A stretch of 64,000 nt of DNA from an uncultured Rikenellaceae bacterium. Its GTDB lineage: Bacteria > Bacteroidota > Bacteroidia > Bacteroidales > Rikenellaceae. The stretch covers positions 1 through 64,000 of the forward strand of contig CAJTLO010000002.1 of the NCBI GenBank assembly GCA_910577285.1, given 5' to 3'. Below are positions 40,031 to 48,797 of the stretch, piece after piece (positions within the stretch are counted from its first letter, which is position 1; each line of letters opens with the position of its first letter). The notes under the pieces are model-generated. The model did no database searches. It saw only the letters and a program-made list of their open reading frames with translations, and was not told the DNA's origin. The translations under genes and the position numbers were made by a program.

Positions 40031-40690
40031 GCATTCGTTACGACGAAACCTGCCGAGGTGCGCTTCCCGTGATGCACGCAGCCGGTGCTGCACCCGGAAA
40101 CGGCAGGCGGACGCCGAGAGGCGGAAAATCCGAAAAGCGGAAAACGGTTGTGTCTGAAAATATCGGCACCACGGGAATAATCCCCCGCAACCGCCGCTGC
40201 ACCGAAAACGCTCCGCGCAAAGCCCGCCGACCGAAACAGACACCCCAAAAACCTATCGGACATACCCCATACCGGATACGTGCCGAACACATGCCCGACT
40301 CCGCCGGAGGTTACGCTCGTCCGAATTTGCCGGGGAGGGCTCCGATCAATTTTCATGAGAACGCCGCCGCCCTTCGGGCTTTCCGGAGAAACGGCCGCCC
40401 GCTACCGAATTTCCCTGCGCAGGCCGCCATACCGACCCGGTCGTTCCGGGGAAGCGCCCACACCCGACGCTTCCGCCATCCTCTTCCGCCCTCCGTTCGC
40501 CGCCAACGCACCCCGAGGTGCGAATCCGAGGTCCGACGACAAAAACGGGATGCCTTCCCGACACTTCGTCGAGGAGCATCGGCCTGCGCACCCCGCAACG
40601 CAACCGGCCTGTACCGCAACCGCCGTGCTGCCCCGGGGCAGCACGGCGGTCATGCTTCGTCGATCGGCCCCGAAAAGAGGCCGTAAGGTG
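40031..40690. other. 660-base gene-free region with perfect palindrome
   Basis: Only antisense or chance frames are open. A perfect 28-base palindrome (40621-40648, CGCCGTGCTGCC and its complement) lies 43 bases past the helicase stop; it has no T-run but may act as a transcript-end hairpin. Confidence 0.5.
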
Positions 40691-42634
40691 CTATTTCCGT
40701 TTCTTGCCTTTCGACGGCCGCTCCCACAGGTTTCCGTCCTTCTCAAAAAACGACCAGTCGAAGCCTCCGTCGCCGTTACCGGCCGAAACAGTCTCCACTG
40801 CATCGTCCGCACGTCGCTCCGCAGGACGGGACATCTTTCCCTTCCCTGCGGGTTTCTCGCCGCGGAAAGTCCCGGAGCGCTCCTTTTTCCCGAACGTGCG
40901 TTCGCCCCGCTCGGCCTCTCCGGTTCCGCCGTCCCCGTAGGAACGACGCTCCCTCTTCGGCCCACGGCTCGCCGGCCGCCTTTCCCGAAAAGCGGCGGAC
41001 GAACCCTCGCCTCCATCGGCAGCCTCCTCTTTTCCCTTGCCCGGCGCTCCCTTCGCTCCGGCCGGCTGGGCGATCTCCGCCAACGGACGGTTCCCGCGAC
41101 GCAGCTTGTTGAGCCTGCGCACCACCTGCTCGGCATCCTCGAAAGGCACGCTGACGAACGAATAGCTGTCGCCGAGCTTCACGTCGTTGATATGCTTGTC
41201 GCGCAGGCCGCACTCGCGTTTGAGCAGGGCAACGAGTTTCCGCACGTCGTAGCCGTCCTCCCGGCCGATGGCCAGGAAGAGCCGTGCCGTGCCTCGGCGA
41301 TCCACCGAGAAGGAGCGTATTTCGGGATAGTTGGACTCGTCGAGTTCGCTCCGGAAAGCCAGACGCAGCAACGCCGCCAACGCCACTTCCGGCGTATAGG
41401 AAGACAGCAGCTCATCGGCCATGTCGCCGTAGTCGGCGAAGTTGTCGCCTTCGACGATCTCCTGCAACTCATCCTTGATGCGCTGCCGTTTGACGGCCAC
41501 GATGTCCTGCGGCGTGGGAAGGTCTTCCCGCCTGATCTCCACCTTGATGTCGCGCCGGAGAAAACCGAACTGCCGCATCTCCGACGAGGAGATGAACGTG
41601 ATGGCCGTCCCCTGATTCCCCGCACGGCCGGTACGCCCGATGCGGTGGACGTAACTCTCGGAATCCTGCGGCAGGGAGTAGTTGATCACATGCGAGAGGT
41701 TGTTGATATCGATTCCCCGGGCCGCCACATCGGTCGCCACGAGAATATTCACCTGCTTGCTGCGGAATTTGCGGAGCACCTTCTCGCGCTGGGCCTGCGA
41801 CACGTCGCCATGAAGCCCCTCGGCGGCATAACCGCGTTCGAGCAGCCGGTTGACGAGCTCGTCCGTTCCCACCTTGGTACGGCTGAAGACGATGCCGTAG
41901 AACTCGGGGGTAATGTCTATGATCCGCGTCAGTGCGTCGAACTTGTCCGCCTCGCGCACCTCGAAATAGATCTGGTCGGTCAGGTCGGCCGTAAGCTGCG
42001 TCGACTCCACCCGCAACATCTCCACCTCGTGCATGTAGGTGCGCGAAAGGTTCACGATGCGCTGCGGCATGGTCGCCGAGAAGAGCAGCACGCGCCGCCG
42101 GTCGGACGTATGCGACATGATCTCCTCGACATCGTCGATAAATCCCATGTTCAGCATCTCGTCGGCCTCGTCGAGAACGAGGTAGCGGATGCCGGAGAGG
42201 TCGAGTGTCCTGCGCCGGATATGGTCGAGTACGCGTCCCGGGGTCCCCACCACGATGTCGGCCCCCTTCGCGAGCCGCCTGAGCTGTTCACTCATGGAGG
42301 CACCGCCGTAGATGGCTGCGATGGAGAGTCGTTTCTCCCGGTTATAGGAGATCAGCTCCTCGGTCACCTGCAGGGCGAGTTCCCGCGTGGGAACCAACAC
42401 GATGGCCTGCACTCCGCCGGCTCCGCGCACGAGGTTCTGCAGAACGGGCAGTCCGTATGCGGCCGTCTTGCCCGTTCCCGTCTGGGACTGGGCGATGATG
42501 TCGTTCTGGCCGTTAAGTAATATGGGGATTGTGAGCCTTTGAATGGATGTAGGGCGCTCGAACCCTTTTGCTTCGACTGCCGCAAGCATCTCCGGAGAGA
42601 GCCCGAGCGAGCCGAAATCTTGGTTTTCGGTCAT
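40691..42634 (-). CDS. DEAD-box RNA helicase with DbpA-type RNA-binding domain
   Basis: A 647-aa protein: Q motif (FERPTSIQ), Walker A AQSQTGTGKT, DEAD in YLVLDEADEML, SAT, and HRIGRTGR in the second RecA domain. After about residue 470 a DbpA-like RNA-binding domain appears (RLFLAIGREDGYDVRKLVAL...SYSFVSVPFEDAEQVV), then a low-complexity Lys/Gly/Arg-rich tail. This is the CsdA/DeaD group, which remodels rRNA and mRNA, often during cold stress. A TATCTTTG promoter lies just upstream. Confidence 0.92.
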   Translation of the reverse strand: MTENQDFGSLGLSPEMLAAVEAKGFERPTSIQRLTIPILLNGQNDIIAQSQTGTGKTAAYGLPVLQNLVRGAGGVQAIVLVPTRELALQVTEELISYNREKRLSIAAIYGGASMSEQLRRLAKGADIVVGTPGRVLDHIRRRTLDLSGIRYLVLDEADEMLNMGFIDDVEEIMSHTSDRRRVLLFSATMPQRIVNLSRTYMHEVEMLRVESTQLTADLTDQIYFEVREADKFDALTRIIDITPEFYGIVFSRTKVGTDELVNRLLERGYAAEGLHGDVSQAQREKVLRKFRSKQVNILVATDVAARGIDINNLSHVINYSLPQDSESYVHRIGRTGRAGNQGTAITFISSSEMRQFGFLRRDIKVEIRREDLPTPQDIVAVKRQRIKDELQEIVEGDNFADYGDMADELLSSYTPEVALAALLRLAFRSELDESNYPEIRSFSVDRRGTARLFLAIGREDGYDVRKLVALLKRECGLRDKHINDVKLGDSYSFVSVPFEDAEQVVRRLNKLRRGNRPLAEIAQPAGAKGAPGKGKEEAADGGEGSSAAFRERRPASRGPKRERRSYGDGGTGEAERGERTFGKKERSGTFRGEKPAGKGKMSRPAERRADDAVETVSAGNGDGGFDWSFFEKDGNLWERPSKGKKRK

Positions 42635-42654
42635 CTTTTATCTTTTACAAGGTA

Positions 42655-42662
42655 CAAAGATA
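42655..42662 (-). promoter_or_regulatory. Promoter -7 box of DEAD-box helicase
   Basis: TATCTTTG on the minus strand, 20 bases before the ATG at 42634; matches TAnnTTTG. The leader would be short. Confidence 0.6.
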
Positions 42663-42766
42663 TTCAAATAAACCGCATTTCACGCAAGAACGGCGAAAGG
42701 GGCCATCCCTCTCGCCGTTTCTCTTCCGGAAAAGAGCCCCTTTCGGAGCCCTCCGTACATCGGACC

Positions 42767-43066
42767 TTACTCGGCCTCGACCGTTGCAGTCTCCTCAACC
42801 ACTACGGTTTCAGCGCAGCAAGCCTCGCCGCACTTGCACTCCTCGCATTTGCACTCCTCGCACTTTTCGGCAGCGCATTTGCAATCTTCGCATTTGCACT
42901 CCTCGCAAGCGCAAGCAGCATCTGCGCAGCATGCAGCAGCTTCGGCAGCTACCACTTCGGTCTCAACCACCTGTGCTTCGGCAGCCTTCTTTGCATTCCT
43001 GTTACCGCATGCGGTCATCACGAAAGCGGCCATAGCCACGAGGCAAACCAACGTCAACTTTTTCAT
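42767..43066 (-). CDS. Cysteine-rich, metallothionein-like lipoprotein
   Basis: A 99-aa lipoprotein: signal peptide MKKLTLVCLVAMAAFVMTAC (lipobox MTAC), an Ala/Val/Glu spacer, then 15 Cys in about 43 residues, arranged as CEECKC and CEDCKC repeats and CC pairs, and an acidic VVVEETATVEAE tail. The density of CxC and CxxC pairs suggests metal or redox buffering at the envelope. Members of such families are rarely characterised; metal binding is inference. It follows the SPOR gene by 31 bases and may share its transcript or have its own promoter in the AT-rich gap. Confidence 0.7.
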   Translation of the reverse strand: MKKLTLVCLVAMAAFVMTACGNRNAKKAAEAQVVETEVVAAEAAACCADAACACEECKCEDCKCAAEKCEECKCEECKCGEACCAETVVVEETATVEAE

Positions 43067-43097
43067 AGCGTTTAAATTTTAATAGGTTATCAATTGA

Positions 43098-43634
43098 TTA
43101 ATTCGGTAAAACCCTTGTTTCTGAAGCGTTCTCTTCGACCTTCTCTTCCGTTGCCGGCACCGCAGGCCCCTCCTGCAACAGATCGGCCACGGGAATGTTT
43201 CCCCGCCACAGGAAAGCGGTGGAGAAACTCCGTCGCACGCTGTTCCACAACATCAACGCCTCGTCGATCGTGACGCAATTACCCACGGTCACGATATACG
43301 AGGGATTCTCGTACACCAGGAAGGTCGATATGCCGGGAAATTCGTTCCGGAATCGCTCCTGCGTGGCAAGCGCTTCGCTGCGTGCATGCTGTCCGTTATC
43401 GAAGAATATACGGATGCGATAACCGGGAATCTCGGCCGGCTTGGCGAGACGGTCGTACAGCGTCACGGCCTGCGCGGCAGAGCCGTATTCGTGCACCTTC
43501 ACCGCAGCCCCCTTCTCTTCGGACGGAACCGCCATCCGGGCTTTGAAAGCACCGATCTCCTGCCCCATGACCGGCGACGAGAGAAAAAGCGCCAGCAGCA
43601 CCCCCAAGGCATATATCACCTGTCTCACTCCCAT
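43098..43634 (-). CDS. SPOR-domain-like secreted protein
   Basis: A 178-aa protein with a signal peptide (YALGVLLALFLSSPVMGQ). Its middle, about residues 68-135, reads like a SPOR domain: GYRIRIFFDNGQHARSEALATQ ERF...FLVYENPSYIVTVGNC...EALMLWN. SPOR domains bind denuded peptidoglycan at division sites. The C-terminal ~35 residues are acidic. It sits three bases after the preceding lipoprotein gene. Confidence 0.7.
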   Translation of the reverse strand: MGVRQVIYALGVLLALFLSSPVMGQEIGAFKARMAVPSEEKGAAVKVHEYGSAAQAVTLYDRLAKPAEIPGYRIRIFFDNGQHARSEALATQERFRNEFPGISTFLVYENPSYIVTVGNCVTIDEALMLWNSVRRSFSTAFLWRGNIPVADLLQEGPAVPATEEKVEENASETRVLPN

Positions 43635-43637
43635 AGC

Positions 43638-44141
43638 TTACATCTCCAGGCCTTGACGCAACGACTGCACCGACCCCTCGAAATAGTCGAGGAACTCCGA
43701 CAGCGGCATGTGTTCCACCCGGAACTTCTTTTTCAGGCATCCGGCACGCACCGTCACGCCGCCCGACACGAACAGCTGCGGCACGCTCCCCTCCAGATCG
43801 CCCAGCAGTGCGAGCGCCTTCAGCGGATTGCTGAACGAACACTTCAACGGCACGTACAGCTCCGTACAGCTCCGCTTCGGCAAACGGAGGTCGCTCTCGA
43901 CCACCGCCTTGGCGATACGCCCCCCGGTGCGGTCGGTCAACACGAACGATATGTCGCGCACCGTGATATTCCGGCACGAAGTATTCTCGACGGAGAGCAC
44001 GACGCCGATACGGGGCGACGCCTCCAGCGAGACCTCCACATCGGAAATCCCGTGAAACACAATGGCATCCTTTCGCAGGCACCCCTGCAACGCCACAAGT
44101 GCCACGAGCGCGACGACGCATATATAAATACCTCTTCTCAT
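43638..44141 (-). CDS. LEA2-like lipoprotein (167 aa)
   Basis: Start at 44141 (MRRGIYICVVALVALVALQGC) gives a lipoprotein signal and overlaps the menG stop by four bases. The mature part is one beta-sandwich (VSLEASPRIGVVLSVENTS, ITVRDISFVLTD, LYVPLKCSFSNPLKAL) resembling LEA_2-type proteins found in many Bacteroidota. It includes FEGSVQSLRQGLEM at the end. Function unknown; envelope location expected. Confidence 0.65.
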   Translation of the reverse strand: MRRGIYICVVALVALVALQGCLRKDAIVFHGISDVEVSLEASPRIGVVLSVENTSCRNITVRDISFVLTDRTGGRIAKAVVESDLRLPKRSCTELYVPLKCSFSNPLKALALLGDLEGSVPQLFVSGGVTVRAGCLKKKFRVEHMPLSEFLDYFEGSVQSLRQGLEM

Positions 44142-44842
44142 TCCTTCCTGCCTTCGTAGATATACGCGATTCCGCGCATCTGGCGACGGGCACGACACCC
44201 GGTGAAACCGGCCTGCTCCATCAGTCGCAAAAATAATAAATTATCCGGAAAATGGTCCACCGATTCGGGAAGATAGGTATAAGCCGCCTTATCGCGCGAC
44301 ACCAAACGCCCCACCAGCGGCAGTATACGGTGGAAATAGAATCGGTACAACGGCCCGAAGAAGCGGCCGCGCGGTGTCGAAAATTCGAGGATGGAGAGGC
44401 GCCCGCCGCGACGAAGCACCCTGAAGGCCTCGGCGAGCCCGGCCTCTATGCTGCCGAAATTGCGGATACCGAACCCGATCGTCACCGCATCGAAAGCCCC
44501 GTCGGAAAAAGGCAGCTTCTCGGCATCGCCCTGCACCAGCCCGATCCGGTCGTCCAGTCCCCGGCGGGCCACCTTGCCGCGCCCTACGGCGAGCATCTCG
44601 TCCGAGAGGTCGATGCCGGTAATCCGCGCCTGCGGCAGACGGCGGGCCAGCGCGATGGCCACATCTCCCGTCCCTGCGGCGACATCGAGTATCCGGGAGG
44701 GACCCTCCGCCGCGACGCCGGCGACCAGACGCCTGCGCCACAACCTGTCCACACCGAACGAGAGCAGGTGATTCAGCAAATCGTATCGGGGAGCGATGCT
44801 GTCGAACATCGCACGCACCCGCATTTTCTTGTTCTCCTCCAT
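44138..44842 (-). CDS. menG: Demethylmenaquinone methyltransferase
   Basis: A 234-aa class I SAM methyltransferase. The start at 44842 (MEENKKMRVRAMFDSIAPRYDLLN) matches the family's usual start. SAM-binding motif is ILDVAAGTGDVAIAL (about 54-68) with ITGIDLSDEML; family signature IGFGIRNF and AFRVLRRGGRLSILEF follow. It methylates demethylmenaquinone, the last step of menaquinone synthesis, linking to the bd oxidase and anaerobic respiration. It starts five bases after the permease gene. Confidence 0.93.
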   Translation of the reverse strand: MEENKKMRVRAMFDSIAPRYDLLNHLLSFGVDRLWRRRLVAGVAAEGPSRILDVAAGTGDVAIALARRLPQARITGIDLSDEMLAVGRGKVARRGLDDRIGLVQGDAEKLPFSDGAFDAVTIGFGIRNFGSIEAGLAEAFRVLRRGGRLSILEFSTPRGRFFGPLYRFYFHRILPLVGRLVSRDKAAYTYLPESVDHFPDNLLFLRLMEQAGFTGCRARRQMRGIAYIYEGRKE

Positions 44843-44847
44843 ATCCG

Positions 44848-46098
44848 TCACTGGTAACGCATGGTCCTCTCCGGCCTTACCGCCGAAACGGCCCGTGCGG
44901 GTATCACCATCAGAAAAAGCATCACCAGGGGCACGCCCGCATTCAGGGCGAGCCACCAGTCCCATCCGAAATGAATCGGAACCCGGGAGAGCATGTACCC
45001 CGTGCTGTCGAGCCGTACGAGCCCGGTATATCGCTGCAACAGCGCAAGCCCCGACCCGACCGCATTCCCCCACAGCACACCGCGCCATACGATGGCCAGC
45101 GAACGCAGCATGAAGATGTGCTGCACGGCCCGGTTGCGCATTCCCAGCGCCTTCAGCAACCCTATCATGGAGGTCTTTTCGAGAAGGATGATCAGCATCG
45201 CCGACACCATGTTCAGAAACGCCACGAGCAGCATGATGACGATGATCACCGCAGCATTGACGTTGTGGGCACGCAGCCAGTCGAACGTATTGGGGTTAAG
45301 ACTCACCACATCCTCCACCTTCAACACGTCGGAAGTGCGGTCGGCCTGGTCGAAAACGGCACCGTAGACCGCCTCGGCGAACTCGTCGAGCCGCCCGAAA
45401 TCGGAGGTCATCACCTCGTAGCCGGTCACCTGCCCGGCATCCCAGCCGTTCAGCCGCTGCACGTTGCGTATATCGGTGAAGGTCATCGCGTCGTCGAGCT
45501 CCTCCATCCCGGTGGAGTAGATGCCGCAGACCTTGAAACGATCGCGCCGCACGGGCCGCGAAGAGCTGATGAAGAGCATCTCCACCCGGTCGTCCACCTC
45601 CAGCTCCAGCATCCGTGCGATATTGGCCGAAATCAACAGCTCCTTGCCGCGCGTCGGTCCCCCGACCGCCGGCAGCACGCCCGCCACCAGATGGTCCCGC
45701 AAGAAAGCGAGGTCGTAGTCGGGACCGATCCCCTTGAGCGCCACCCCCTGGATGGCATCGGGCGTCTTGATCATCCCGCCTTTCACGGCATAGGGAGCTA
45801 TCGAGGCAAAATCCGGCAACCGGGCGATGGACTCCATGAGCGCGGTGTCCACCCGCACGGGATCGGTCTCCAGCGAAGCATTGGAGTGAAGGCTCACGAT
45901 CCGCACATGGGAACCGAACCCCACCAGTTTGGCCGTTACCTCCCGCCGGAAGCCCGTGACCACCGCCAGCGCGAGGATCATGACAGCCATGCCCACCGCC
46001 ACGGTGAGCGTGGCGATACGCACCATGATGTTGTTCCTGCCGCCTCTGCGGGAAGAGATGCGACGGGCGATGAACCACTCTGTACGGAAACGCGGCAT
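44848..46098 (-). CDS. FtsX/LolE-family ABC transporter permease
   Basis: A 416-aa permease. The start at 46098 (MPRFRTEWFIARRISSRRGG) is the usual family start. One N-terminal membrane helix (IATLTVAVGMAVMILALAVVTG), a large periplasmic domain, then three C-terminal helices with the FtsX core (FLNMVSAMLIILLEKTSMIGLLKALGM). This is LolC/E-like lipoprotein-release or related. No ATPase gene is adjacent, as is common in Bacteroidota. First gene of the leftward operon with menG. Confidence 0.85.
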   Translation of the reverse strand: MPRFRTEWFIARRISSRRGGRNNIMVRIATLTVAVGMAVMILALAVVTGFRREVTAKLVGFGSHVRIVSLHSNASLETDPVRVDTALMESIARLPDFASIAPYAVKGGMIKTPDAIQGVALKGIGPDYDLAFLRDHLVAGVLPAVGGPTRGKELLISANIARMLELEVDDRVEMLFISSSRPVRRDRFKVCGIYSTGMEELDDAMTFTDIRNVQRLNGWDAGQVTGYEVMTSDFGRLDEFAEAVYGAVFDQADRTSDVLKVEDVVSLNPNTFDWLRAHNVNAAVIIVIMLLVAFLNMVSAMLIILLEKTSMIGLLKALGMRNRAVQHIFMLRSLAIVWRGVLWGNAVGSGLALLQRYTGLVRLDSTGYMLSRVPIHFGWDWWLALNAGVPLVMLFLMVIPARAVSAVRPERTMRYQ

Positions 46099-46307
46099 GG
46101 CAACGGGGCGGGTTGATTCGTTGGGCAAACGACGCAGGCGCTCCGCATCCGGGTGCATCCTCAAGGGACCCATCCGGCGGCACGGCCTGCCTCCGTCCGC
46201 AAAATTAAACCAAAAAACGGGGGTTGAGCGAAATGGGGCCTGCAAAATTGCAATTCCGACGCTTTCTTCGTAGTTTTACCGAAAATATGCAAAATCCCGA
46301 ATCGGAT

Positions 46308-47072
46308 ATGAAAAAAGTTGCAATGATCACCGGAGCAACCTCCGGCATAGGCGAGGCGACGGCAAGGCTGTTCGCCCAGACAGGCGATTACAAGCTCATC
46401 ATCGCCGGCCGACGCGCCGACCGACTCAAGGAACTGAAGAAAGAGCTGAAAGAGAGCTACGGCACGCAGGTCCACGTCCTGAGCTTCGACGTGCGGGACT
46501 ACCAGCGGGGCCGCGCCGCACTGGACTCCATGCCGGAAGCCTTCCGGCACATCGACATTCTGGTCAACAATGCCGGTCGCGCCACCGACCTCGTGAAATT
46601 CCAGGAGGGCGACATCCGCAACTGGGACGAAGTGATCGACATCAACATCAAAGGTTTCATCTACATGGCCCGCATCATCTCCGAGCGGATGGCTCAGCAG
46701 GGGGGCGGCCACATCGTCAACCTGGGTTCGATCGCCGGCACCGAAGCCTACGAAGCGGGGAACGTCTACTGCGCCACGAAACATGCCGTACACGCCCTGA
46801 GCAGGGGCATGCGCATCGACCTGCTCGGCACGGGCGTGAAGATCACGGAGATCCGCCCCGGAAAAGTGGAAACGGAATTCTCGCTGATCCGCTTCCACGG
46901 CGACAAGGAGAAAGCCGACAAGGTGTACGAGGGCATCCGTCCGCTGCGCGGCGACGACATCGCCCGCACCATCCTGTGGGCCGTGACACAGCCGCCCCAT
47001 GTCAACATCGACGAGATCGTGGTAACCCCCGTCTCGCAAGCCAACTCCTACTACAACAAGAAAGAGATGTAG
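46308..47072 (+). CDS. Short-chain dehydrogenase (YdfG-like)
   Basis: A 254-aa classical SDR: cofactor motif TGATSGIG (about 8-15), ADGRRADRLKEL-like AGRRADRLKEL (NADP preference), DILVNNAGRATDL, and catalytic Tyr/Lys in VYCATKHAV. The C-terminus (PPHVNIDEIVVTPVSQANSYY) resembles E. coli YdfG, a 3-hydroxy acid dehydrogenase. I start at 46308 (MKKVAMITG); an in-frame ATG at 46287 is possible. Divergent from the permease gene. Confidence 0.85.
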   Translation: MKKVAMITGATSGIGEATARLFAQTGDYKLIIAGRRADRLKELKKELKESYGTQVHVLSFDVRDYQRGRAALDSMPEAFRHIDILVNNAGRATDLVKFQEGDIRNWDEVIDINIKGFIYMARIISERMAQQGGGHIVNLGSIAGTEAYEAGNVYCATKHAVHALSRGMRIDLLGTGVKITEIRPGKVETEFSLIRFHGDKEKADKVYEGIRPLRGDDIARTILWAVTQPPHVNIDEIVVTPVSQANSYYNKKEM

Positions 47073-47183
47073 CCGACCCGCTACCGGGGAACGGCGGAAA
47101 GACGATTTATTCGGGAGAGTTGCACAATAGCTCTCCCGAAGTATCGTTATCGAAATCAGAAACCCATTAAACAAACATTACCG

Positions 47184-47858
47184 ATGACAATAGAGTGGTT
47201 GCTGCTGATAATCATAGGAATTGTCGGCCTCATCGTACAGGGACGGCTCCAGGCCGTTTTCTCCAAATACTCTAAAGTGCCCATGGAGGGCGGTCTGACG
47301 GGTCGCCAGGTGGCGGAAAAGATGCTGCACGACAACGGCATCCACGACGTTACGGTGACTTCGACGCGAGGCCACCTCACCGACAACTACAATCCCACGA
47401 ACAAAACGATCAACCTGAGCGAAAGCGTCTACGCCTCCGCCAGCATAGCGGCCGCAGCGGTAGCCGCCCATGAAACGGGTCATGCCATACAGGATGCCTA
47501 CGGATACGCTCCCCTGCGTCTGCGCTCGGCACTGGTGCCGGTAATCAGCTTCGCTTCGCAGTGGTCGTTCCTGCTCATCATCGCGGGTATCCTGCTCATC
47601 AACACCCTGCCGGCCATCTTCTGGGCGGGCATCGCGCTCATCGCCCTTTCGGCGATCTTTTCGCTCATCACGCTGCCGGTAGAATACAACGCCTCCCGCC
47701 GCGCCATGCAATGGCTGGAGTCGAGCGGCACGCTGCACGGCCAGGCGCTCCGACAGGCAGGAACCGCCCTCCAATGGGCCGCACGCACCTACCTCGTCGC
47801 AGCACTCAGCGCTATCGCAACCCTCCTCTACTACATCGGGTTCGCGCGAAGAAACTAA
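47184..47858 (+). CDS. YugP-type zinc metallopeptidase, membrane-bound
   Basis: A 224-aa protein: N-terminal membrane helix (WLLLIIIGIVGLIVQ), HETGH zinc motif in AVAAHETGHAIQDA (about 91-104), two further membrane helices (WSFLLIIAGILLINTLPAIFW), and a downstream EYNASRRAMQWLE that supplies a third ligand. This is the neutral zinc metallopeptidase 2 (YugP) family, length about 225-230 as usual. Probably membrane-protein quality control; targets are unknown. Confidence 0.85.
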   Translation: MTIEWLLLIIIGIVGLIVQGRLQAVFSKYSKVPMEGGLTGRQVAEKMLHDNGIHDVTVTSTRGHLTDNYNPTNKTINLSESVYASASIAAAAVAAHETGHAIQDAYGYAPLRLRSALVPVISFASQWSFLLIIAGILLINTLPAIFWAGIALIALSAIFSLITLPVEYNASRRAMQWLESSGTLHGQALRQAGTALQWAARTYLVAALSAIATLLYYIGFARRN

Positions 47859-48499
47859 CGACAGGTAGCCTCGACGCCTCCCGCAGGCAGGCGGAGTGCC
47901 ACTCCCCAACGGGGCGCACGCACCTGCCTCGCCACCGCACCCGGCGCTATCGCGCTTCGGTGCAGCTACGGCCGATCGACAAAAAAGACCGAAATACCGG
48001 ACGGCCGGGAGGAGATTCCTCCCGGCCGTCCGCATTTTCTCCCTCATGAGTCGCCCCGCCTCGCACACCTCTTCCGTACGACCTTCCGACCGTAGACAAG
48101 CATTTCACGACACGCTCCGACACGCCATCGCCTCCCTCTCCGATCGCAGACAACACCCACAAAAAAACCTCGAAAGAGGAATTCAACAAACAGTCGATCA
48201 GCGGACCACCGGACACTCGCACTTCGCCGACACAAGAAAGCCTCGCCTAATCCAAAGGAGGTCTGGAGGAATTATCGACGAAAGTCGGAACGAGAACCCC
48301 GTCACCCGCAACCATCAAACCGTTCAGCAGAAAAACCTTACAAACACGGAACGCCCGATTTCGGTCAGGCGTTCCGTGCAGTGAATCGGCGAACTACAGA
48401 ACCTATGAGTTTTGCGTTGGCAAAGCAAAGTTCCCCTAAGGGGGATTCAAGGGAATTGTCAACGACAGGTAGAGTAGAACCAGTCCCTTTGTCCGAACA
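47859..48499. other. Gene-poor region with two strong hairpins
   Basis: No convincing gene. A long stem-loop near 47998-48035 (GGACGGCCGGGAGGA and complement) followed by ATTTTCT probably terminates the YugP-type gene. A second perfect 11-bp hairpin (48345-48355 with 48368-48378) is followed, on the minus strand, by T-rich sequence and might end a short leftward transcript. Confidence 0.45.
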
Positions 48500-48523
48500 A
48501 AAAAAGCTCCCGAAGGAGCTAAT
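48500..48523 (-). terminator. Terminator downstream of tRNA-Leu
   Basis: On the minus strand AGCTCC-TTCG-GGAGCT is followed by seven T residues, immediately after the tRNA 3' end. Confidence 0.85.
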
Positions 48524-48526
48524 CTG

Positions 48527-48608
48527 TGCGGATAAAGGGACTCGAACCCCCACGCCTTTCGGCACCAGATCCTAAGTCTGACGCGGCTACCAATTACGCC
48601 ATATCCGC
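48527..48608 (-). tRNA. tRNA-Leu (anticodon UAG)
   Basis: An 82-base leucine-type tRNA. On the minus strand acceptor GCGGATA pairs with TATCCGC, discriminator A. The D-arm has AATTGGTAG. The anticodon loop CTTAGGA gives UAG. A variable arm (GGTGCCGAAAGGCGT) is long, as in class II tRNAs. The T-arm is GGGGGTTCGAGTCCC. CCA is not encoded. It reads CUA and related Leu codons. Confidence 0.95.
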
Positions 48609-48721
48609 AATGCGGGGCAAAGATAGCTCTTTTTGCCGTCTTTGACAAATCGCACGTCCCCCCGTCCCGGCTTCGACGGCAATCGACGACTCTCCCCGAA
48701 GCGGCTGATCCATCGGACACG

Positions 48722-48755
48722 AAAAAGGCGGGCATCCCGAATCGGGATGCCCGCC
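48722..48755 (-). terminator. Terminator of PorV-like gene
   Basis: On the minus strand a 14-bp near-perfect stem GGCGGGCATCCCGA/TTCGGGATGCCCGCC is followed by TTTTTC, 43 bases after the stop at 48798. Confidence 0.85.
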
Positions 48756-48797
48756 GCACGTATGATTCAGCCGCCGGAAGCGACCTTCGTCTCCGAT

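Noticed and set aside
40280..42520. 746-codon rightward frame over the helicase region
   Set aside because: Antisense to the DEAD-box helicase gene, which has all motifs.
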